Below, in pieces: positions 8,524-16,087 of a stretch of 64,000 nt of DNA. The stretch is taken from contig CAMOGW010000002.1 of the NCBI GenBank assembly GCA_946614435.1, positions 1 through 64,000 of the forward strand, written 5' to 3'. The first letter of the stretch is position 1. The number at the start of each line of letters is the position of its first letter. A program made the position numbers and the translations under genes. This stretch comes from an uncultured Prevotella sp. GTDB lineage: Bacteria > Bacteroidota > Bacteroidia > Bacteroidales > Bacteroidaceae. The notes beneath the pieces were generated by a model. That model did no database searches, was not told where the DNA came from, and worked only from the letters and a program-made list of their open reading frames with translations.

Positions 8524-8781
8524 CTCAGCATAATCAACACACCAAAATATATATGGCCTATCACCGTAACAACCGATAGATACGGAGGTGGTTATAGTAA
8601 AGGGAAATTCCTAGCCTTTAACCTCTTGCCCTGGCAAGTACCAGAGGAAATCGATGGTGATGACATAACCTGTATGGACTTTTGGACAGGCGAAGGTCGT
8701 AAGGCATATACCATTGGGAAAGGCTTCACGGCTTCTGAAGCCATAGAAGACCTCGAGAAGCAACTTTCTCAACAAGAATAA
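8524..8781 (+). pseudogene. Start-less ORF remnant
   Basis: An open frame reads IWPITVTTDRYGGGYS, continues through FLAFNLLPWQVPEEIDGDD, and ends EDLEKQLSQQE at 8781. It has no ATG, GTG or TTG at its head. An ATG in another frame (8553, reading MAYHRNNR, stop) would join it by a frameshift near 8570-8580. It therefore looks like a gene that lost its start or carries a frameshift. The segment with a GD-D pattern and C-terminal helix is reminiscent of small HicB-like or uncharacterised proteins, but the family is not recognised. An internal ATG at 8674 could still make a short product. Confidence 0.4.
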
Positions 8782-8920
8782 TAAAATATCTGTGAGCTTT
8801 CCCAGAACCTCAGCAAATGCTGGGGCTAAGGCTTATTGCTAAAAAGGGGGGACGCTTACTTCTAATTATTATGAAATCATAGGAAAACTAGTTGAGAATA
8901 TATTAAAATCTTGAAAATAT

Positions 8921-9175
8921 ATGATAGAGCAGGTTATACGGCTATTTACAGGCTATGAATACGGTCTAAATAGGGACAGCATAATAATCCCTATGCATAT
9001 AGTAGGTAGAATTAAGGGAATAAATACGGTATATGATGCAAGAATGCTTTTAGGGCAACTGGCTGATGAGGGATATATAGTAGAAAAACCTTCTCAGCCG
9101 TCGAAACTTGGAATGACTCTGCCTGGTTGGATTCTAACCGATAAAGGGTGGAGAGTTTATTTGTCTATGGTTTAA
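8921..9175 (+). CDS. Small unknown protein, possible winged helix
   Basis: An 84-residue ORF with ATG after an AT-rich stretch. The order helix (DARMLLGQLADEGYIVEK) then a wing-like PGWILTDKGWRVYLSMV resembles a winged-helix fold, as in small regulators, but no family is recognised. It is followed 7 bases later by the truncated GDP-fucose synthase segment. It may itself be a remnant. Confidence 0.45.
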   Translation: MIEQVIRLFTGYEYGLNRDSIIIPMHIVGRIKGINTVYDARMLLGQLADEGYIVEKPSQPSKLGMTLPGWILTDKGWRVYLSMV

Positions 9176-9182
9176 CAATAAA

Positions 9183-9518
9183 ATGAAGCCTTTGGGCTAC
9201 AGCGATACAATCAACGAAGCGGCAATCAATTTCGTCCTGCGTGAGTTAGTGATGACCAACTACAGTGGCAATGAGACCGTCAATGCCGGCATGGGCAAGG
9301 AATTGACCATCAAGGCACTCACCGAATTGGTGGCCAAGGTTGTTGGGTACGAAGGCGAAATCAAGTGGGACACCACCCGACCCAATGGCACTCCGAGGAA
9401 ACTGCTGGATGTGAGTAAAGCCACCAAGTTAGGCTGGAAATATCGTACAGAGTTAGAGGACGGCATCAGGCTCGCCTATGAGGACTTCTTGAATAACCCG
9501 ATGCGGGCGGAACGGTAA
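9183..9518 (+). pseudogene. GDP-L-fucose synthase, C-terminal remnant
   Basis: The 111 codons match only the C-terminal third of GDP-L-fucose synthase (Fcl/WcaG): a start in mid-protein, then MGKELTIKALTELVAKVVGYEGEIKWDT, GTPRKLLDVSKATKLGW and an ending EDGIRLAYEDF. The family is about 310-360 residues; the NAD(P)-binding GxxGxxG and catalytic Ser-Tyr-Lys parts are missing. The partner GDP-mannose 4,6-dehydratase is absent from the window. It marks a former fucose locus cut by the insertion that brought in the neighbouring accessory genes. Confidence 0.85.
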
Positions 9519-9600
9519 TCGCTTCAGGCACAGCCCGTGGCTCCGTAAATCCGCCACCGGCTGGATAATTAAAGTTGTTTGTGACTCAAGAGAATAAGTA

Positions 9601-10563
9601 ATGGTAAAGAAAAAGGTAGAGACCCCAGTTTACCCCGTTGCTCCTTTGAAAATAACAAAGGATAAATTCTGTGAACTGTTGTCAGAACAGATTAAAAAGG
9701 GACGTGAATTAAACGAAGTAGAAGTGCCTAGAACACCTCAGCATACCTCTTATTATGGAGGCGGTTTCTTAAGTCCGGGGCGTATCACAGACAGAGTTGA
9801 TTATGATGATGCGGCAGAGAATGCTTTTGTTGCAGATTATAAACGATGGAGAGACCGTTGTAAATCAATTTACCAGACATCTTTTACTGAAGCTGAAAGT
9901 AGTTACTTCCATGACTTTGAGTCCCAGATATTGAGCATCTGGGGTAGCGACTCGATTAAAGAGTATAAAGGTAATATTCAGCGTTTAGTGAATCACATGC
10001 AAGGTGATATTGAGCGTGTTGATCTCATTGAGTGTGTGGCAGAACCAGAATCAATAGACCAGGAACGTTCGAAGGCAGAAATAAATATGCAAAAAGTGTT
10101 CGTTGTCTATGGTCACAACGATGCACTGCGAATAGAAGTTTCAAGAACAATAGAGCAACTTGGACTACAACCTATTGTTTTGCAAGAACAGGAGGATTTC
10201 GGAAATACAATAATTGAGAAATTTGAAACTCATGCATCAGATATTGGTTTTGCAATTGTACTTCTGACTGCAGATGACTTGGGAATTGCACGTAAAGATT
10301 TGCGAAGGGAAGAAAAGGAAAAGGGTTTCAAAGCAGAATATAAACCACGTGCCCGCCAAAATGTTATTTTTGAGATGGGTTATTTCATTGGTAAATTAGA
10401 TAGGTCTCATGTTTTTGAGTTGTTGGAGGAAGGAGTTGAGAAGCCTGGAGATTTAGATGGCATTTTGTACACTTCCGTCGATGGTGAAGGAATGTGGAAA
10501 TTTAAACTTGCTAAGCGCCTGAAAGCCCTTGGCTATAATATAAAAATGGATAAAATTTTGTAG
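9601..10563 (+). CDS. CAP12/PycTIR-like TIR-domain protein
   Basis: A 320-residue cytoplasmic protein. Residues 166-320 form a TIR-like nucleotide-binding domain of the CAP12/Pycsar TIR family (PF10137 type): VFVVYGHND, then GFAIVLLTADDLG, then RARQNVIFEMGYFIGKL with a conserved Glu near 258, the likely catalytic region of an NAD-degrading enzyme. The 165-residue N-terminus is not recognised. Family members act as NADase effectors of antiphage systems, triggered by cyclic nucleotides or other signals. No cyclase gene is next to it. It heads a four-gene operon with gaps of 8, 3 and 5 bases, on AT-rich DNA. Confidence 0.85.
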   Translation: MVKKKVETPVYPVAPLKITKDKFCELLSEQIKKGRELNEVEVPRTPQHTSYYGGGFLSPGRITDRVDYDDAAENAFVADYKRWRDRCKSIYQTSFTEAESSYFHDFESQILSIWGSDSIKEYKGNIQRLVNHMQGDIERVDLIECVAEPESIDQERSKAEINMQKVFVVYGHNDALRIEVSRTIEQLGLQPIVLQEQEDFGNTIIEKFETHASDIGFAIVLLTADDLGIARKDLRREEKEKGFKAEYKPRARQNVIFEMGYFIGKLDRSHVFELLEEGVEKPGDLDGILYTSVDGEGMWKFKLAKRLKALGYNIKMDKIL

Positions 10564-10571
10564 AAAAGAGT

Positions 10572-10994
10572 ATGAAAAAGAAAGTTTTGGTATGCTTTGA
10601 TTTCGAAAAAGACAGGCATTATAAGTATCTTATGAACGCATGGAATGCAAATGATAATTTTGACTTGAGTTTCAATGATGTAACACCTGATGAAATACAG
10701 TCGAATAACATTGCTGTCATTAAGGCCAATTTGACAAAGAAAATTATTAAAGCAGATATTACCATTGTTCTTGTAGGAAAAGACGCAAAAAAAAGGCATA
10801 AGGATAGACTTGAAATAGGATATGATAATTGGCAAATCTTTGAAATTGAAAAAAGTAAAGAAAACGATAATCAGTTGATTGTAGTTTTTCTTGATAGAAG
10901 CTATGAAGCACCTGACGAATGCTATGGTTGCGGTGCAAAATGGATATATTCATTCAATGAAGAAGATATTGTTGAAGCAATAGAAAACGTATAA
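10572..10994 (+). CDS. ThsB-like TIR-domain protein
   Basis: A 140-residue single-domain protein resembling the DUF1863/ThsB TIR-like family: KKVLVCFDFEKDRHYKYLM at the start, SNNIAVIKANLTKKIIKADITIVLVGKDAKKR in the middle, and an acidic helix (RLEIGYDNWQIFEIEKS). In Thoeris systems ThsB proteins sense phage and make an NAD-derived signal that activates a separate effector. Here it lies 8 bases after another TIR gene and 3 bases before a membrane protein, and no SIR2- or macro-domain ThsA is seen. It could be the sensor or signal-maker of the operon. Confidence 0.8.
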   Translation: MKKKVLVCFDFEKDRHYKYLMNAWNANDNFDLSFNDVTPDEIQSNNIAVIKANLTKKIIKADITIVLVGKDAKKRHKDRLEIGYDNWQIFEIEKSKENDNQLIVVFLDRSYEAPDECYGCGAKWIYSFNEEDIVEAIENV

Positions 10995-10997
10995 AAT

Positions 10998-11567
10998 ATG
11001 CAATCCGAAGAACTCTATTATGATCATTATAAAGATAGTTTCGAACAGCAAAAAAACTATTTGGAGACTCGCGATAAGCTAACATTATATCTGATAGTCT
11101 TGGTTGCCCTTATTTTATTGCTAAGTAATAATCGGTCAATGCTAGTAGATGTGTCTGATGCATGGCAGAAGATGAATATTGGTAAGCCTGTTGTTGATTT
11201 CAATATTATCAGCACGTCACTTTATTTTGTGTTCATGTGGTTTTCATTGCGTTACTATCAAGTGAATCTTACTATTGAGAGGGGTTATAGCTACTTAGAA
11301 CGTTGTGAGCAGAAACTAAGTACGAATGGTATTTTCAGTATAGATCGCGAAGGTGGCAACTATGGTAAGAACTATCCTTGGTTAAAGTGGTTGGCTCATC
11401 GTATATATGTGTTTGTTTTCCCATTATTGGTAATCTTTACCGCGGTAGCAAGTATATGCCATGAGTGTTGCAACGAGCACTCATATAGGTCTTTAAATAT
11501 TGTATTCCTTCTATTGGTTGTTTTGTTGTCTATATTGTATCTTGTAGATAGAATCTTAGGTAAATAG
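10998..11567 (+). CDS. Four-helix membrane protein of the TIR operon
   Basis: A 189-residue protein with about four membrane helices: 29-45 (LYLIVLVALILLL), about 70-86 (TSLYFVFMWFSLRYY), about 132-152 (YVFVFPLLVIFTAVASI) and about 166-186 (LNIVFLLLVVLLSILYLV). A soluble segment between helices 2 and 3 carries ERGYSYLERCEQKLS and a Gly-rich stretch. No enzyme motif and no named family are recognised. The size and topology fit small membrane effectors of abortive-infection systems, such as SLATT- or 4TM-type, but this is inferred from context only. Confidence 0.75.
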   Translation: MQSEELYYDHYKDSFEQQKNYLETRDKLTLYLIVLVALILLLSNNRSMLVDVSDAWQKMNIGKPVVDFNIISTSLYFVFMWFSLRYYQVNLTIERGYSYLERCEQKLSTNGIFSIDREGGNYGKNYPWLKWLAHRIYVFVFPLLVIFTAVASICHECCNEHSYRSLNIVFLLLVVLLSILYLVDRILGK

Positions 11568-11572
11568 TAAAT

Positions 11573-12391
11573 ATGATGCAACCTGACAAGATAGAAAAAC
11601 TCATAATGGATGGCGATGGCCATACTTTGGAACTTAAATATGATTTTCCAAGTTCGGTTGAAAAGACTGTGTCTGCCTTTGCAAATACAAATGGCGGTTA
11701 CATTGTATTTGGTTTTAATGATGAGGGAAAAGTTGTAGGTTTAACACAGAATCAAATAGATGATTTTTCAAAGCGAGCAGTTTCATTGTGTCAAGCAATG
11801 AGTGTTTCTTTTGAACTTTATCCTAGTAATTTTGATATGAAGCAGATATTGGTGCTTCATATATATAAAAAAGAATTTCACTATTCTGTTAGAACTTCTG
11901 ATGGATTGATTTGGCTAAGGCAGGGTGCTAAAAATGTTCTTATGCCAGCAAAAGAAGATTTCAAACTTCAAAAAGGCATGCGAAAGCAATTGAAATGTTT
12001 TGTAGCCATGTCATTCAGGGAACAAGAATATCCTCGTCTTGTGGATTTCTATGACGCAATGAAACGAGCAGCAGACAGATGTGCATATAGACTGAAGTTG
12101 TGGAAGAATGATGAAGATCCATTCAATGGTAATGCAGTGATGCATATACATGAGAATATTAAAAAGTGCGATTTCATGTTGGCAGACTATACACTGAACT
12201 CTTCTAATGTTTATTATGAGGAAGGTTTTGCTGCAGGCATGGGCAAAGAAATTATTCAAACTTGTGAGAATACGACAGATCTTGCTTTTGACATTAATCA
12301 TAACAACACATATTCTTACGCGAATGCACATCAGTTGGAAGAGCAGCTTGTTGACTCTTTTAACGAAATATGCAAGCGACTTTTATCTTAG
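11573..12391 (+). CDS. AlbA_2 plus deoxyribosyltransferase-like fusion
   Basis: A 272-residue two-domain protein. Residues 1-130 form a Schlafen-type AlbA_2 domain (LELKYDF, SAFANTNGGYIVFGFNDEGKVVGL, IWLRQGAKNV). Residues 138-270 look like a Rossmann-type nucleoside deoxyribosyltransferase/TIR-related domain: KCFVAMSF at the start, CDFMLADYTLNSSNVYYEEGFAAGMGK later, where the YEEG Glu matches the usual catalytic Glu position. AlbA_2 domains bind nucleic acid or act as regulators; the second domain could cleave or bind nucleotides. It is the last gene of the TIR operon, 5 bases after the membrane protein. Confidence 0.8.
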   Translation: MMQPDKIEKLIMDGDGHTLELKYDFPSSVEKTVSAFANTNGGYIVFGFNDEGKVVGLTQNQIDDFSKRAVSLCQAMSVSFELYPSNFDMKQILVLHIYKKEFHYSVRTSDGLIWLRQGAKNVLMPAKEDFKLQKGMRKQLKCFVAMSFREQEYPRLVDFYDAMKRAADRCAYRLKLWKNDEDPFNGNAVMHIHENIKKCDFMLADYTLNSSNVYYEEGFAAGMGKEIIQTCENTTDLAFDINHNNTYSYANAHQLEEQLVDSFNEICKRLLS

Positions 12392-12430
12392 TACAAATGT
12401 TTGCCCAATGCTTCAATGCATGTGGCTTAA

Positions 12431-12607
12431 ATGAATTCTATTAAGAATGTTTCAGAAGTGACGGAGCCATTGAAGGAGGAGATCCTGAAGGGTGATGTTC
12501 ATACGATAGAGAAGATGAAGGTATGACTGCAGCCTTTAGGTAACAGCAATGTTGACAGGATCAATGCAATACGAAAAGAAGTCCTATACAAAGAAATGGA
12601 GCGGTAA
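12431..12607 (+). pseudogene. Short ORF with an in-frame stop
   Basis: The frame from the ATG at 12431 gives 31 residues (KNVSEVTEPLKEEILKGDV), a TGA at 12524-12526, then 26 further codons in the same frame ending KEMER and a stop at 12607. The continuous frame suggests a gene remnant carrying a nonsense codon. The family is not recognised. A spurious frame is possible given the short length. Confidence 0.3.
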
Positions 12608-12661
12608 AGGGAAAACAACCGTGAACCCAGAACCGTGAACCGAGGTCGTTTGGCATCTCTG

Positions 12662-13051
12662 ATGTCAGAGGACGCAAAAGCGACCGCTTCGATTCATGAG
12701 CTGAGTTATGACTTCGCTTGCAGGATTACGCGACTCTTCCAGTACTTGACTGAGGATGCGGAATACAAAGAATACGTACAGTCAAAACAGATATACAGAT
12801 CTGGAACCTCAATAGGTGCAAATGTGAGGGAGAGTAAGCATGCACAGAGCGATGCAGATTTCTTAAGTAAAATGTCAATAGCCTATAAGGAGGCAGATGA
12901 GACAGATTACTGGCTCAATCTTCTTCACGATAATGGCTACCTTGACGATAAACAATTTGAGTCACTAGAGAAAGATATAACCAGGATTTTGAAAATTCTT
13001 ACGTCCATCGTAAAGACAATGCGAACTAAGTTGGGATTAGAAAAACCCTAA
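12662..13051 (+). CDS. Four-helix-bundle protein (S23/IVP family)
   Basis: A 129-residue protein from the ATG at 12662; an in-frame GTG at 12635 overlaps a repeat-like GAACC stretch and is less likely. The pattern SYDFACRITRLFQYL, then QIYRSGTSIGANVRESKHAQSDADFLSKM and a run with EADETDYWLNLL is diagnostic of the four-helix-bundle family first known from the S23 ORF in 23S rRNA intervening sequences. These proteins are common near mobile and polysaccharide genes in Bacteroidetes. Function is unknown; it may form pentamers. Confidence 0.85.
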   Translation: MSEDAKATASIHELSYDFACRITRLFQYLTEDAEYKEYVQSKQIYRSGTSIGANVRESKHAQSDADFLSKMSIAYKEADETDYWLNLLHDNGYLDDKQFESLEKDITRILKILTSIVKTMRTKLGLEKP

Positions 13052-13219
13052 ACCATGAACAATGAACCAAAAGTATGAAGATAAACAATAATGTATGAGG
13101 TAATAAAGGTAACCATGAACAATGAACCTTTAACCATGAACCCTAAAATGGGATTGTACCATCATCGTGACCTTACTGGTTCGCCAAGTTCATTTATAAA
13201 GCTAATTTGAATATTAATT
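13052..13219. repeat. AACCATGAAC-type intergenic repeats
   Basis: Short units AACCATGAACAATGAACC recur at about 13051-13068 and 13112-13129, with a shorter unit (AACCATGAACCC) at about 13132-13143. A related GAACCGTGAACC piece lies at about 12622-12640 on the other side of the four-helix-bundle gene. No coding frame is seen. Confidence 0.55.
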
Positions 13220-13564
13220 ATGAACTACATAATACAGACACCGAGTGCGAGGAGGCTGAAGGAGGAAATACTGAAGAGTGTTGAATCCAAGGCTGATGGC
13301 AATGGGAATGGCATTGTCAACTGGCAGTGCATGGAGACGGATGGTGCTGATAAGGCATTAGTGCTTACGGAAGGACAATGGGCGGAGAAGGGATGTATTA
13401 CCTTGACGCAAGTTGCTGGACGTAATGAACTGCAAGTGAGGTTCTTTTATTGGGAAACTTGTGAAGCTAGAGACAATAATGACGACAAGTATATGCTTGG
13501 TCGCTTTACAGAGTTACTATTATCGCATTTCCACTATTTCATTGATAGAATTATAATTGAATAA
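13220..13564 (+). CDS. Unknown small protein
   Basis: A 114-residue soluble protein from the ATG at 13220, with MNYIIQTPSARRLKEEI at the start and strand-rich middle and C-terminal regions (NELQVRFFYWE, then HYFIDRIIIE). The alternating strands after one N-terminal helix suggest a small alpha/beta fold. I do not recognise the family. It lies just before a terminator-like hairpin and the rhamnose operon; no functional link is visible. Confidence 0.65.
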   Translation: MNYIIQTPSARRLKEEILKSVESKADGNGNGIVNWQCMETDGADKALVLTEGQWAEKGCITLTQVAGRNELQVRFFYWETCEARDNNDDKYMLGRFTELLLSHFHYFIDRIIIE

Positions 13565-13607
13565 GACATACTGCTGAGAAGCAGCAATTATAAAAATCGT
13601 TATGTAT

Positions 13608-13678
13608 GGGGGCAGGCTCTCATCAGGGTCTCTCATAAAATTAAAGGTTCAATAATCCTGATGATCTTGCCCCTTTTT
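13608..13678 (+). terminator. Terminator-like hairpin before the rhamnose operon
   Basis: GGGGGCAG and CTCATCAGG on the left pair with CCTGATGA and TTGCCCC on the right, followed by a run of six Ts. It stands directly upstream of rfbD. No promoter is visible between it and rfbD, so read-through, perhaps helped by the NusG-like antiterminator, would be needed to express the rest of the locus. Confidence 0.6.
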
Positions 13679-13698
13679 TAGAACAACACATTGTAAAT

Positions 13699-14583
13699 AT
13701 GAATATACTTGTTACAGGCGCCAACGGACAGTTGGGTAACGAGATGCGAATCATCTCAAAGAATTCAACGGACAAGTACATCTTTACCGATGTAAATCAG
13801 GTAGAAGGTATGGAAACTATCTATCTGGATATAACCGATTTGAAGGCTATACGCAAGATGGTTGCTGATAACAACATTGATGCTATTGTTAATTGTGCAG
13901 CATGGACGAATGTGGATGGGGCCGAAGATCCGGAGAAATATACAATTGTAGAGAAATTGAACGCTACAGCACCTGAAAACCTTGCAAAGGCCATGAAGGA
14001 GGTTGATGGCTGGCTGGTACAAATCTCTACAGACTATGTCTTTGGTAAGGAGCCTTATAACACTCCATGCAAGGAAGACCAAAAGGGTACACCAACTGGC
14101 GTATATGGGGCTACAAAGCTTTTGGGAGAACAGAAAATCATAGCTACAGGCTGTAAGTATATGATTCTTCGCACCGCTTGGCTCTATTCAGAGTTTGGTA
14201 AGAACTTCGTAAAGACTATGCTTAATCTTACGGCAACAAAACCTCAGCTGAAAGTGGTATTCGACCAGACAGGAACACCTACTTACGCTTACGATTTGGC
14301 AACAGCAATTGTGGCAGCATTAAAGAATCCAGTTGAAGGCATATATCACTATAGCAACGAGGGCGTATGCTCTTGGTATGACTTCACTAAGATGATAGCT
14401 GAATATTATGGCCAATCAGCTTGTGACATTCAACCATGTCACTCAAATGAGTTTCCTTCACCTGTTACTCGCCCAAGTTATTCAGTTTTAGACAAGACTA
14501 AAATTAAGGAAACATTTGGAATCAAAATTCCTTATTGGACGGATTCATTAAAGATTTGTATAAACAATATAACGAAAGCATAA
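13699..14583 (+). CDS. rfbD: dTDP-4-dehydrorhamnose reductase
   Basis: A 294-residue enzyme that performs the last step of dTDP-L-rhamnose synthesis: NADPH reduction of dTDP-4-keto-L-rhamnose. The N-terminal Rossmann motif TGANGQLGNEM is at residues 5-15 and the catalytic Tyr-x3-Lys motif (GVYGATKLLGE) is in the middle. A C-terminal substrate region contains RTAWLYSEFGKNFV. Full length for the family. It heads the rfbDCAB group, followed 2 bases later by rfbC. Confidence 0.95.
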   Translation: MNILVTGANGQLGNEMRIISKNSTDKYIFTDVNQVEGMETIYLDITDLKAIRKMVADNNIDAIVNCAAWTNVDGAEDPEKYTIVEKLNATAPENLAKAMKEVDGWLVQISTDYVFGKEPYNTPCKEDQKGTPTGVYGATKLLGEQKIIATGCKYMILRTAWLYSEFGKNFVKTMLNLTATKPQLKVVFDQTGTPTYAYDLATAIVAALKNPVEGIYHYSNEGVCSWYDFTKMIAEYYGQSACDIQPCHSNEFPSPVTRPSYSVLDKTKIKETFGIKIPYWTDSLKICINNITKA

Positions 14584-14585
14584 TT

Positions 14586-15170
14586 ATGGAGGTTATAAAA
14601 ACATCAATTGACGGTGTGCTGATTATCGAACCAAAGGTATTAGGCGACAAAAGAGGCTATTTCTTTGAATCATTCTCCCAGCGTGAGTTCGACGAGAAGG
14701 TAGCACCCATACTGGGGCATACAATCAACTTCGTGCAAGATAATGAAAGCATGTCAAGTTATGGAGTTATGCGTGGTTTACACTTCCAAAGGCCACCATA
14801 TACTCAAAGTAAAATAGTGCGATGTGTGAAAGGTGCAGTGCTTGATGTTGCAGTTGACATCCGTAAGGGTAGTTCTACATACGGTCAGCATGTAGCAGTG
14901 GAATTGACAGAGAATAACCATCGCCAGTTCTTTGTGCCTCGTGGCTTTGCACATGGTTTTGCTGTATTATCAGAAACAGCAGTATTCCAATATAAGTGCG
15001 ATGAGTTCTATCACCCTGAAGCTGATGGCGGCATCAGTATCCTTGACAGTAGTCTTGGTATTGACTGGAAAATTCCCACTGATAAAGCCAACCTTAGTGA
15101 GAAGGATACAAAACACGCTTTGTTGAAAGATTTCGATAGTCCATTTGATATTAACATAAAACTATACTAA
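14586..15170 (+). CDS. rfbC: dTDP-4-dehydrorhamnose 3,5-epimerase
   Basis: A 194-residue cupin-fold epimerase acting on dTDP-4-keto-6-deoxyglucose. Key features: [13 protein letters not shown] near the start, the catalytic-His motif [26 protein letters not shown], and [13 protein letters not shown]. The ATG at 14586 is chosen: it lies just after the rfbD stop and gives the canonical [16 protein letters not shown] start; an in-frame upstream start at 14535 would lie inside rfbD. Two bases separate it from rfbA. Confidence 0.95.
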   Translation: MEVIKTSIDGVLIIEPKVLGDKRGYFFESFSQREFDEKVAPILGHTINFVQDNESMSSYGVMRGLHFQRPPYTQSKIVRCVKGAVLDVAVDIRKGSSTYGQHVAVELTENNHRQFFVPRGFAHGFAVLSETAVFQYKCDEFYHPEADGGISILDSSLGIDWKIPTDKANLSEKDTKHALLKDFDSPFDINIKLY

Positions 15171-15172
15171 TT

Positions 15173-16075
15173 ATGAAAGGTATCGTTCTAGCCGGAGGCT
15201 CTGGTACCCGACTTTACCCGATAACTAAAGGTGTGAGCAAGCAGTTGCTCCCGATTTATGACAAACCGATGGTGTATTATCCCATCAGCGTATTGATGCT
15301 GGCAGGAATTAGGGATATTCTGATTATATCTACACCATACGACCTTCCAGGCTTTAAGCGCCTGTTAGGTGATGGTTCCGATTACGGAGTACATTTCGAG
15401 TATGCAGAACAACCTTCACCCGATGGTCTTGCCCAAGCTTTCATTATCGGTGAAAAATTCATTGGTAACGACAGTGCTTGCCTTGTTCTTGGAGATAACA
15501 TCTTCTATGGTGCAGGCTTCACTAAACTGCTGAAGAATGCAGTTAACGATGCTGACCAGAAAGGCAAAGCTACCGTCTTTGGTTACTGGGTATCAGATCC
15601 AGAGCGCTATGGTGTGGCAGAGTTTGACAGAGAGGGCAACTGCCTCTCTATTGAAGAAAAACCAAAAGTGCCAAAGAGTAACTATGCTGTTGTTGGCCTT
15701 TATTTCTATCCCAACAAGGTAGTTGATGTGGCTAAGCACATCAAACCCAGTGCCCGTGGAGAGCTAGAGATTACTACCGTGAACCAAGAGTTCTTGAATG
15801 ATGGAGAGCTGAAAGTACAGGTCTTTGGCCGTGGCTTCGCTTGGTTAGACACTGGTACACACGATTCTCTCGCTGAAGCAAGTACCTTTGTGGAAGTTAT
15901 TGAGAAGCGCCAGGGCTTGAAAGTCGCTTGCTTGGAGGATATTGCTTATCGCAACGGATGGATAACTGAGGAACGTATGCGTGAGATAGCAAAGCCCATG
16001 CTCAAAAATCAGTACGGTCAATACCTCATGAAGGTGATTGACGAAATGAAAGAAGAATCAATAGCGGAACATTAG
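15173..16075 (+). CDS. rfbA: Glucose-1-phosphate thymidylyltransferase
   Basis: A 300-residue enzyme joining dTTP and glucose-1-phosphate to dTDP-glucose, the entry step for rhamnose and for the 4-aminosugar made downstream. It has the nucleotide-binding signature [11 protein letters not shown] at residues 8-18, the metal-binding LGDNIFYG motif, [17 protein letters not shown], and [12 protein letters not shown]. Length fits RmlA. It is the third gene of the rhamnose set. Confidence 0.95.
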   Translation: MKGIVLAGGSGTRLYPITKGVSKQLLPIYDKPMVYYPISVLMLAGIRDILIISTPYDLPGFKRLLGDGSDYGVHFEYAEQPSPDGLAQAFIIGEKFIGNDSACLVLGDNIFYGAGFTKLLKNAVNDADQKGKATVFGYWVSDPERYGVAEFDREGNCLSIEEKPKVPKSNYAVVGLYFYPNKVVDVAKHIKPSARGELEITTVNQEFLNDGELKVQVFGRGFAWLDTGTHDSLAEASTFVEVIEKRQGLKVACLEDIAYRNGWITEERMREIAKPMLKNQYGQYLMKVIDEMKEESIAEH

Positions 16076-16087
16076 AACACGTTTAAA

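Noticed and set aside
9601..10994. Classical CBASS or Thoeris system
   Set aside because: No cyclase for CBASS and no SIR2- or macro-domain effector for Thoeris is seen next to the two TIR genes.
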